Assembly (NCBI GenBank): GCA_020852155.1
Contig: JADZBJ010000307.1
Span: forward strand, 1-7,024
Origin: Saprospiraceae bacterium
GTDB taxonomy: Bacteria; Bacteroidota; Bacteroidia; Chitinophagales; Saprospiraceae
DNA length: 7,024 nucleotides
Direction of reading: 5' to 3'
Positions 1 through 5,452 of this stretch are shown here, piece after piece; the stretch's first letter is position 1; the number at the start of each line of letters is the position of its first letter. The position numbers and the translations under genes are program-made. Under the pieces are notes generated by a model. It was not told the origin of the DNA. It was given only the letters and a program-made list of their open reading frames with translations, and searched no databases.

Positions 1-659
1 AAATGATCTTCGGCGTCAAAAAATTCGTGGTACTTGAAGTCGGCAGTCAGGAAAACATCGGCCTGCTGACGAATGGCTTCGGGCAACAGAAACGAACCGC
101 TGCCACCGCAAACCGCTATGCGCTGTACCGGACGATCCAGCAAACGTGTGTGCCGGATACACGCCGTGCGCAAAGAAGATTTGACATGTACCAGAAATTC
201 GTGTGCTGACATGGGCGTTGCCAACTGCCCGATAGCGCCGGCGCCAATGTCGCTCGCGCCGGGTTTGGGCGACAATATGGAGAGTTGTTGCAGCGCTAAT
301 TTTTCGGCAATTTTCTGATTCACACCACGCCGCAAAACATTGTCGAGGTTGGTGTGGATGGCATAAATCGCCACATCATGCCGGATGGCCTGCATGACTG
401 TTCGCTCCACGTAATTACTGCCATTAAAGCGCTTCAAACCGCGAAAAACGATCGGGTGGTGCGCCACAACAAGGTTGCACCCTTTTTGCAGGGCTTCTTC
501 CACGATGGCTTCCGTGCTGTCGAGCGTAAACAAGACGCCCGTCACTTGCGCGTCCGGATGGCCGACGATCAACCCGGCATTGTCGTACGATTCCTGAAGC
601 GAAGGCGGCGCGACGGCTTCCAGCGCCTGCACGATGTCTCGAATCCGAATTATTTCCAT
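1..659 (-). CDS. Nif3-family dinuclear metal-centre protein (YbgI/YqfO type), 3' end cut by window edge
   Basis: This is a Nif3/DUF34 family protein, a cytoplasmic toroidal hexamer with two metal ions per subunit. The true reaction is not settled; the family is often mislabelled 'GTP cyclohydrolase I type 2'. The frame is open from an ATG at 659 to the left edge, giving 219 codons without a stop. Visible family motifs are YDNAGLIVG (residues 25-33), VAHHPIVF (65-72, with metal ligands His67 and His68), IHTNLDN (101-107, ligand Asp106), CGGSGSFL (184-191) and the start of the FKYHEFFDAE block (208-217). The C-terminal GHxxSE ligand motif should lie just outside the window. The start fits the family N-terminus, and the gene overlaps the end of gldD by 10 bp, implying co-transcription. 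Oddity: residues 127-143 run directly from ILSPK into DIGAGAIGQL, so the PII/CutA-like insert found in many Bacteroidota and Firmicutes members is absent. Function beyond metal binding is unassigned. Confidence 0.93.
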   Translation of the reverse strand, partial: MEIIRIRDIVQALEAVAPPSLQESYDNAGLIVGHPDAQVTGVLFTLDSTEAIVEEALQKGCNLVVAHHPIVFRGLKRFNGSNYVERTVMQAIRHDVAIYAIHTNLDNVLRRGVNQKIAEKLALQQLSILSPKPGASDIGAGAIGQLATPMSAHEFLVHVKSSLRTACIRHTRLLDRPVQRIAVCGGSGSFLLPEAIRQQADVFLTADFKYHEFFDAEDH

Positions 660-1261
660 TTTAATGTCTCAACCATTCTGTTCAAATCGGCTTTCATGAA
701 TTTAATCACCGGCGCGAGTGAGTCAGGACGCGTTTGCGTATCAAAATACAGTGCGCCGCGAAGGAAATGCCGCGTTGAATCCGTCAGAAAAAACTGGTAC
801 GACGAGGCTGCCGCACCTTCTACTTCAAATACAACGCCATGCACCCGGTCAGCCGGACGATGGATAGCAATTTCGTCAATGTAATTCGCCTTGATGTTGT
901 GCTTATTGGTCAGTTCAAAAGCGTCGGCTACGTACTCATCCAGGTCTTTCCGGCTGCGAATGTCGTAGTAGGAACAATAGATTTTGGCGCTGAGTTGCGG
1001 CACTGTCAGGTTGAACCAGCAATCGCTGGCCGGTTTTCCTTCAAAAAACGTGGTATCTTGTTCTACTTTCGCGTACACAGGCTGATCGAAGGTAAACGCG
1101 CAATAACTGGCATCAAAAGGCTGGTATGCTTTGGTGGGATAAATCACCCTTGGATAGGCTCGTGGCTTGGGAACCGCAACCGTTTCGTCGCAGCCCTGCA
1201 CGAGCATCAATCCGATTGCGGACAACAAAATAGACAAGGTGACAACGCATTTTCCGAACAT
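650..1261 (-). CDS. gldD: gliding motility lipoprotein GldD
   Basis: The 203-residue product matches the GldD family, a lipoprotein needed for gliding motility in Flavobacterium johnsoniae and restricted to Bacteroidota; its biochemical role is not known. It starts with a short basic end and a hydrophobic segment (about residues 7-22) leading to a lipobox ending in Gly23-Cys24, so Cys24 should be lipidated and the protein anchored to a membrane facing the periplasm. Recognisable family stretches are YPRVIYP (36-42), FDQPVYAKVE (58-67), CWFNLTVP (81-88), the region around KHNIKA (120-125), QFFLTDSTRHFLRGALYF (156-173) and the C-terminal TLKWK. Length is normal for the family. The ATG at 1261 is followed directly by the signal sequence, and no Shine-Dalgarno is visible before it. 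An eight-copy 7-bp repeat begins 16 bp upstream. The stop overlaps the start of the downstream nif3 gene. Other gld/T9SS genes are not in this window. Confidence 0.93.
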   Translation of the reverse strand: MFGKCVVTLSILLSAIGLMLVQGCDETVAVPKPRAYPRVIYPTKAYQPFDASYCAFTFDQPVYAKVEQDTTFFEGKPASDCWFNLTVPQLSAKIYCSYYDIRSRKDLDEYVADAFELTNKHNIKANYIDEIAIHRPADRVHGVVFEVEGAAASSYQFFLTDSTRHFLRGALYFDTQTRPDSLAPVIKFMKADLNRMVETLKWK

Positions 1262-1277
1262 ACTTTGATCTGTGGAG

Positions 1278-1333
1278 GAGTTATGAGTTATGAGTTATGA
1301 GTTATGAGTTATGAGTTATGAGTTAGGAGTTAT
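1278..1333. repeat. 7-bp tandem repeat GAGTTAT x8, upstream of gldD
   Basis: Eight consecutive 7-bp units read GAGTTAT on the plus strand (ATAACTC on the coding strand of gldD). Seven are identical; the seventh unit (1320-1326) is GAGTTAG. The array ends only 16 bp before the gldD ATG, so it would lie in the 5' untranslated region or promoter. The unit is not a multiple of three and the array is outside coding sequence, so copy-number change would alter spacing rather than protein. Confidence 0.97.
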
Positions 1334-1385
1334 TTGGGATGCCTGTTGAGAGTTCAGGGTGTCCGTAGAGAACAAAATTCCGGAC

Positions 1386-1444
1386 AAGGCAAATTTTCCG
1401 CAGATAACGTAGATTTTTTGCGAAATCTGCGGGAAATTTGTCTT
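1386..1444. repeat. 20-bp inverted repeat (large hairpin) between glgC and gldD
   Basis: Arms 1386-1405 and 1425-1444 pair over 20 positions around a 19-nt loop. The two non-Watson-Crick positions (1389/1441 and 1397/1433) are G-U in plus-strand RNA but A-C in minus-strand RNA. No T-run follows on either strand, so this is not a classical intrinsic terminator. The inner sequence at 1404-1416 (GATAACGTAGATT) resembles GATAACGCAGATT in the repeat block upstream of glgC, suggesting one dispersed repeat family. It might still act as a 3' stabilising hairpin for glgC mRNA. Confidence 0.8.
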
Positions 1445-1463
1445 ACTCAAAATTGATGAAGGG

Positions 1464-1514
1464 AGCAGGTTGTTACGCCATTCAACAAACAAACGGATAA
1501 CCAACGCTCCTGCT
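1464..1514 (-). terminator. weak hairpin at the end of glgC, possible terminator
   Basis: Complementary arms AGCAGG (1464-1469) and CCTGCT (1509-1514) bracket the end of glgC, with imperfect further pairing inside (TTG and TTA against CAA and TAA). The stem takes in the last base of the stop codon. The loop is long and no clear T-run follows on the minus strand, so the terminator reading is weak. Confidence 0.25.
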
Positions 1515-2785
1515 TACATAATCCTTGTTCCTTCCGGAATGACGCCGCCTTTTTTCACCACCACTACGCCGTCGCGGATGCAAAATTCGCTGGTATCCAT
1601 ATCCTCGAGGTGTGGCCCGCCTTTGATGACGACATTATTCCCGATTCGGCAGTCTTTATCCAGGATCGCGTGTTCGATATGACAGTAGTGTCCGACGCCC
1701 AGCGGAATATCTTCTTCCTGTGTGGCGATTTCCTGCAAGGTTTGATAGACATCGTTGCCCATGACGATCGAATCCTTGATGACGGTATTTTCACCAATAC
1801 GCGAACGCAATCCGACGATAGAACCTTCGATCATGCGGGCATGAATGATGGAACCTTCAGCGATCAGTGTGCGATTGATTTGTGTACCGCCATAAAATTT
1901 TGCCGGAGGCAATAAGCGACCGCGCGTGTAGATAATGCGGCGGGAATCAAACAGGTTAAATGATGGAATGTGGTCGGTCAGTTCGAGATTGGCCTCGTAA
2001 AAAGAGCGAATGGTACCAATGTCGGTCCAGTAGCCTTCGTATTGATAAGCCGCTACTTTACGTCCTTCCTGAATCGCTGCCGGGATGATTTCCTTGCCAA
2101 AGTCAATGGCGTCGGCGTAACGATCAAACAGGTCGTTGAGGGCTTTTTTATTAAAAATATAGATACCCATCGAAGCCAAGTAAGTGCGGCCTCGTTTTTT
2201 ATTGAGCGGGCTTACTTCGCTGGCCCATTGCGGCAAAACGTCGGCATTGGGTTTTTCGATAAAACGCGGGATATAGCCTTTATCATCCACTTTCATGATG
2301 CCAAAACCAGTGGCGTCGCGCGCATCAACAGGCAGGCAGGCAATGGTCAGGTCTGCTTTTTGCTCAATGTGGTGTCTGGCCATCGCCTCAAAATCCATCT
2401 GATAGAGCTGGTCGCCCGACAGGATCAGGATGTAATCAAAGTCGTGCCGGTCGTAGTGCTGGCGGCTTTGGCGCACCGCGTCGGACGTGCCCTGAAACCA
2501 CTCTTTGTTGCCTGGCGTTTGTTCGGCAGCCAGAATATCCACAAAACCTTGCGAAAAAACATCAAAATTGTAGGCATTCTTGATGTGAGCGTTCAAAGAT
2601 GCAGAGTTGTACTGCGTGAGTACGAACATCCGGCGAACGCCCGAATTAATACAATTCGAAATGGGAATGTCAATCAAGCGGTATTTACCACCAATGGGAA
2701 CAGCTGGTTTTGAACGTTTTTCCGTCAGGGGGTACAAGCGGCTGCCCGCGCCGCCGCCAAGGATGATGGATATCATTTTAATCAT
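1514..2785 (-). CDS. glgC: glucose-1-phosphate adenylyltransferase (ADP-glucose pyrophosphorylase)
   Basis: The enzyme makes ADP-glucose and pyrophosphate from ATP and glucose-1-phosphate, the committed step of bacterial glycogen synthesis, in the cytoplasm. The 423-residue protein has the nucleotidyltransferase core with GGGAGSRLYPLT (10-21), KPAVPIGGKYRLIDIPISN (26-44), QGTSDAVRQ (98-106), LSGDQLYQMD (122-131), FIEKP (175-179) and YWTDIGTIRSFYEANL (252-267). The C-terminal part (about 300-423) has the hexapeptide-like pattern of a left-handed beta-helix and ends FCIRDGVVVV, then VIPEGTRIM, the layout of plant and cyanobacterial enzymes rather than E. coli GlgC. The ATG at 2785 gives a normal N-terminus; an in-frame ATG at 2776 would lose only three residues. 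It lies downstream of glgA on the same strand, but 266 bp of repeat-rich DNA separates them, so it may have its own promoter. Allosteric behaviour cannot be read from the sequence. Confidence 0.97.
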   Translation of the reverse strand: MIKMISIILGGGAGSRLYPLTEKRSKPAVPIGGKYRLIDIPISNCINSGVRRMFVLTQYNSASLNAHIKNAYNFDVFSQGFVDILAAEQTPGNKEWFQGTSDAVRQSRQHYDRHDFDYILILSGDQLYQMDFEAMARHHIEQKADLTIACLPVDARDATGFGIMKVDDKGYIPRFIEKPNADVLPQWASEVSPLNKKRGRTYLASMGIYIFNKKALNDLFDRYADAIDFGKEIIPAAIQEGRKVAAYQYEGYWTDIGTIRSFYEANLELTDHIPSFNLFDSRRIIYTRGRLLPPAKFYGGTQINRTLIAEGSIIHARMIEGSIVGLRSRIGENTVIKDSIVMGNDVYQTLQEIATQEEDIPLGVGHYCHIEHAILDKDCRIGNNVVIKGGPHLEDMDTSEFCIRDGVVVVKKGGVIPEGTRIM

Positions 2786-2836
2786 GGAAAATGTCGTTAT
2801 GCGGTGATAAATACGTGGGATTGTAAAATTCGGCCG

Positions 2837-2865
2837 TTAAGTTATGCAGCTTGTGGACTTGTCAA
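2837..2865 (-). promoter_or_regulatory. candidate promoter of glgC
   Basis: On the minus strand a TTGACA (2860-2865) is followed after 15 bp by TAACTTAA (2837-2844). This partly fits the Bacteroidota pattern of TTG near -33 and TAnnTTTG near -7. It would leave a leader of roughly 45 nt before the glgC ATG. The second box matches only in part, so this is a candidate, not a firm call. Confidence 0.3.
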
Positions 2866-2886
2866 TGAAAATGCGAAAAATATTGT

Positions 2887-3030
2887 AACGCGGATTGCGC
2901 GGATATTTCGGATTTACGCGGATTCCCTTAGTGATAACGCGGATTTCAGCGGACACTGCGGATTTACGCGGATTGTCTTAGTGATAACGCAGATTGCGCG
3001 GAGATTTCGGATTTACGCGGATTTTTTTGA
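2887..3030. repeat. three imperfect ~50-bp tandem repeats built on CGCGGATT motifs
   Basis: Units begin with AACGC at 2887, 2936 and 2986, spaced 49 and 50 bp apart. Each unit contains three or four short motifs of the type GCGGATT or CGGATTTACGCGGATT; the first two units end in CTTAGTGAT, and the third diverges into a T-run at 3022-3028. The block fills most of the gap between glgA and glgC. The first-to-third unit similarity is higher than either to the middle unit in its central part. No convincing reading frame or RNA gene is seen here. Confidence 0.92.
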
Positions 3031-3044
3031 TTAAAATGGTAAAC

Positions 3045-3082
3045 AATCGAATCATTCGGATTTAATCGAATCAATCGGATTC
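3045..3082. repeat. 19-bp direct duplication across the glgA stop codon
   Basis: Two adjacent 19-bp copies (3045-3063 and 3064-3082) match at 17 of 19 positions; both contain AATCGAATCA followed by TCGGATT. The duplication encodes the last residues of GlgA and its TGA stop. It abuts the 50-bp repeat block and shares the CGGATT motif with it. Confidence 0.92.
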
Positions 3083-4617
3083 ACCCGGTTTCCGCCTATT
3101 TTTCTATACACCTGGAAATATCGTTCGACGGTATTTTCCCAGGAAAAATCAATAGACATGATGCGTTCGCGCAGGAGGTGAACGATATTGGGTTCGTTGT
3201 GCCACATCGAAGCAGCCCGATGAATGGCATAGCCCAGATCGTCGAGATCGAAACGATCAAACCGGAAACCGCGCCCAGAGCCGTCTGGCTCCGCGATATC
3301 GGGGACGGTATCTTTCAGACCGCCCACAGACCGAACGATCGGTATGGTACCGTATCGCATGGCATACATCTGATTGAGGCCACAAGGTTCTACGCGCGAA
3401 GGCATAATCAGGAAGTCAGAACCGGCATAAATCTGGTGCGCCAGGGCCTCGTTGTAGTCTATAACTGCTGCGATCCGACCAGGGTAATGGTAGGCCATCT
3501 CCCTGAATTTGTTTTGCGTCCAACTTTCGCCTGTGCCCAGCACCAGAAATGAGGCATAACCGCCGGAATGGATATAATTTTTGTAAGCATCCGGCAATAG
3601 ATCACTGCCTTTTTCACCGACCATACGACCGATAAAACTAATCATGGGCGCATCCATGGGCAGGTTGAACCACTCGCAAAGAGCGGCCTTGTTTCTTCGT
3701 TTAAATTCGGGAATGTCCGGCACTTGTCGGGTAGCCACAGGGGCCGCTTTTTTGCCCTTGCCTTTGGTGACCGGCTGGCTTTCGTCGGCAATGGTTTTCA
3801 TTTCCAGCCGGTGCTGTATGGCCGCGTCCGTTGCAGGGTCCCACACCTGCGCATCAATACCATTGATGATGCCATATTCCTTGTGCCATTCGGAGCGGAA
3901 AAGCCCTTCGAGTCCCATGCTGTTTTCATGCAACTCATACAGGTAACTGTTTGAAACGGTTGTCACAGCCCAGGCACAGCGGACGGCCGTCGCCATCGGA
4001 TTGACGGTATCACGCCAGTCAAGCAATCCTCGTGCTCCGGCGTCATAAAACGGAAGCAAATGATGATTTCGCCAACTGAATGCACCCTGATACTGGCCGT
4101 TGTGAATGGTAAAAACGGTGGGTGTTTTAGCCAGTGACCTGAAATCGGGGGAATGTTTCACCAAGAACGGAATCAGGCCCGTATGGTGGTCGTGGCAGTG
4201 CAATATTTGTGGTCTTTCATTTTCCTGAAATGAAATCACCCATTGCAAAACGGCTTGTTGAAAAACGAGGTAACGCTCCACTTCATCGCCATAGGGCGCA
4301 CCGTTGGGGTCGTTATAAATGCCGGGTCGGTCGTATAGTCCTGGAATATCCACCACGAAGAAGGGAAACCCAAGGGAGTTGCCGGTTTCCTGCTGTACAG
4401 TGAATCCAATCGTACGCCAGTCGCTGCGTACGGCGCCGCCATAGACAGTCGTCCACTCGCGGCCATTGATCCACTTCAGGGAATATTTAGGAATAATGGC
4501 AGCCGACAATACGCCGGCTTGCGTCATGTATTTGGGTAAAGAACCCACTACGTCGCCCAAACCGCCGGTTTTGGCAGCCGGGTAACATTCGGCAGAAATA
4601 TGCAGGACTTTAATCAT
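3052..4617 (-). CDS. glgA: glycogen synthase (ADP-glucose type, GT5 family)
   Basis: It transfers glucose from ADP-glucose to the non-reducing end of a growing alpha-1,4-glucan, the step after GlgC. I chose the ATG at 4617 (521 residues), which gives the usual MIKVLHISAECYPAAKTGG N-terminus; an upstream ATG at 4653 would add 12 residues of atypical sequence. Numbered from 4617, motifs are KTGGLGDVVGSLPKY (16-30, with the ADP-glucose-binding Lys16), HCHDHHTG (140-147), HNGQYQG (172-178), NGID (252-255), FIGRMVGEKGSDLL (328-341) and EPCGLNQMYAMRYG (410-423, catalytic Glu410). Between NGID and the C-terminal Rossmann domain lies a long Lys-rich linker (about 272-308, with TKGKGKKAA), longer than in E. 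coli GlgA. The C-terminal tail NPIDSIKSE is encoded by a 19-bp duplication. Neighbours: the TonB_C gene upstream, glgC downstream on the same strand. No branching enzyme or phosphorylase is in view. Confidence 0.96.
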   Translation of the reverse strand: MIKVLHISAECYPAAKTGGLGDVVGSLPKYMTQAGVLSAAIIPKYSLKWINGREWTTVYGGAVRSDWRTIGFTVQQETGNSLGFPFFVVDIPGLYDRPGIYNDPNGAPYGDEVERYLVFQQAVLQWVISFQENERPQILHCHDHHTGLIPFLVKHSPDFRSLAKTPTVFTIHNGQYQGAFSWRNHHLLPFYDAGARGLLDWRDTVNPMATAVRCAWAVTTVSNSYLYELHENSMGLEGLFRSEWHKEYGIINGIDAQVWDPATDAAIQHRLEMKTIADESQPVTKGKGKKAAPVATRQVPDIPEFKRRNKAALCEWFNLPMDAPMISFIGRMVGEKGSDLLPDAYKNYIHSGGYASFLVLGTGESWTQNKFREMAYHYPGRIAAVIDYNEALAHQIYAGSDFLIMPSRVEPCGLNQMYAMRYGTIPIVRSVGGLKDTVPDIAEPDGSGRGFRFDRFDLDDLGYAIHRAASMWHNEPNIVHLLRERIMSIDFSWENTVERYFQVYRKIGGNRVNPIDSIKSE

Positions 4618-4678
4618 GCCCGAAAGTAAAGACCTTCGGAATAGTATTTGCAAATTCCGGCGTTTGAAAGTTTGTTTT

Positions 4679-4718
4679 TTTTGGTTATTTGTTGAATTGG
4701 GGAATTGGTGATTTGATT
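4679..4718. repeat. degenerate 8-bp tandem repeat (AATTGGTG-like) x5, upstream of glgA
   Basis: Five 8-bp units read TTTTGGTT, ATTTGTTG, AATTGGGG, AATTGGTG and ATTTGATT on the plus strand. The phase is kept though individual units differ. The array lies 61-101 bp upstream of the chosen glgA start, where a promoter or leader would be expected. Confidence 0.7.
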
Positions 4719-4757
4719 TTTAAAACAGTTTTTTCTTAAAAATTCGTGTCACACTCC

Positions 4758-4778
4758 CACCTTAATCCAATCAAGGTG
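4758..4778 (-). terminator. small hairpin after the TonB_C-domain gene, possible terminator
   Basis: Arms CACCTT (4758-4763) and AAGGTG (4773-4778) form a 6-bp stem with a 9-nt loop, starting about 11 nt past the stop of the upstream gene. On the minus strand the first T-run (TTTTT) comes more than 10 nt beyond the stem, so it does not fit a standard intrinsic terminator well. Confidence 0.3.
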
Positions 4779-4788
4779 ACCAATCCGA

Positions 4789-5361
4789 TCATCGGTTTAA
4801 CGCAATATCCATCACCATTTTGACTTTGACGGGATGCCCGCCGTGTAGTCCGGGCGACCAGTCGGGCATCCCTTTAATAGCTTCATAGCAACGTTGTTGC
4901 GTACTCAGCGGAATCCACTGCTGTGGTATTTGGGCAAAATCTACTTCCTTGACGCGGCCATTTTCGAGGATGGTAAACTGTATATAAACCGTATTGGCAA
5001 CTTCGGCGCCCGGAGGAGCCCAGATATCTGACAATGTGCTTTGAAAGTAGTCATTCATAGCTGCCTGTCCGCCGGGAAACTCCGGCGACTGCTCACTGAC
5101 CAGAAAATAGACTTCGGCTGACATATCTGTCACAGGCCCGAGGTCTGTTTGCTCTACTTTGAGCAACTCGCCGTTCATACCCAATATGGAGTCTTTGTGC
5201 ATCCATTTTTGCCGCTCCAGGTTGTGTACGGCCTTGGCTTTTTCAGGGCTATGCGGCTCAATATGAAAATTGTAGCGCGCACTGAGTAGTTGTCCGAGCG
5301 TTTGTGCGCTTACGAGAAAAGACAGGAAAAAACAGGCTAATGTCAGGGTAATTTTTGCCAT
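4789..5361 (-). CDS. exported TonB C-terminal-domain protein, function unassigned
   Basis: The 190-residue product carries a signal peptide (MAKITLTLACFFLSFLVSAQ, likely cleaved after the final SAQ) and then a short linker and a TonB_C-like domain. Domain signatures are PEFPGGQAAMNDYF (93-106), the beta-strand region VYIQFTILENGRVKEV (125-140) and CYEAIKGMPDWSPGLHGG (158-175) followed by VKVKMVM. In TonB this fold contacts outer-membrane receptors, but stand-alone secreted copies without a membrane anchor or proline-rich spacer are common in Bacteroidota and mostly uncharacterised. The ATG at 5361 is preferred because the signal peptide starts there; a longer reading to 5394 would need a TTG codon. 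It follows the paaE-like gene by 91 bp on the same strand, with an inverted repeat in between. No TonB partner genes (exbB/exbD) are in the window. Confidence 0.85.
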   Translation of the reverse strand: MAKITLTLACFFLSFLVSAQTLGQLLSARYNFHIEPHSPEKAKAVHNLERQKWMHKDSILGMNGELLKVEQTDLGPVTDMSAEVYFLVSEQSPEFPGGQAAMNDYFQSTLSDIWAPPGAEVANTVYIQFTILENGRVKEVDFAQIPQQWIPLSTQQRCYEAIKGMPDWSPGLHGGHPVKVKMVMDIALNR

Positions 5362-5378
5362 AAAACACGAGGATGCTG

Positions 5379-5397
5379 GTCTTGAAAGATTCAAGAC
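5379..5397. promoter_or_regulatory. perfect 8-bp inverted repeat upstream of the TonB_C-domain gene
   Basis: GTCTTGAA (5379-5386) and TTCAAGAC (5390-5397) are exact inverted copies around AGA. The site lies 18 bp before the ATG at 5361. No T-run follows on either strand, so it is not an intrinsic terminator; it could be an operator or a leader hairpin that affects translation. Function is inferred only from position. Confidence 0.45.
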
Positions 5398-5452
5398 GAT
5401 AACGCAGGCAAACCCGAAACAGTATATTGTTATGGAACGTTGAAATACGGTA

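Noticed and set aside
354..884. A 176-codon plus-strand frame spanning the nif3-gldD junction.
   Set aside because: It runs antisense through two conserved genes and their overlap, and the translation is rich in Arg, His and Asp without any family resemblance.
1970..2713. A 247-codon open frame on the plus strand opposite glgC.
   Set aside because: It is antisense to a fully conserved GlgC, its translation shows no recognisable domain, and it has the look of a frame opened by codon bias of the real gene.
2887..3030. CRISPR array.
   Set aside because: The units are contiguous imperfect copies without unique spacers of constant length, and no cas gene is present.
2804..3034. A 76-codon plus-strand frame over the intergenic repeats.
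   Set aside because: The protein (repeated RIYAD-like segments) is just the 50-bp DNA repeat read through; the period is 49/50 bp, so the repeat is not conserved in frame as a protein repeat would be.
4618..4653. Upstream in-frame ATG giving GlgA 12 extra residues.
   Set aside because: The extra residues (MQILFRRSLLSG) are not part of the family N-terminus, while the ATG at 4617 gives the standard start.
4618..4653. TACTTTCG preceded by TTTG as a Bacteroidota-type promoter for glgA.
   Set aside because: The -7-like box mismatches the consensus and would sit only 3 bp before the ATG, implying a leaderless mRNA; too weak to list.
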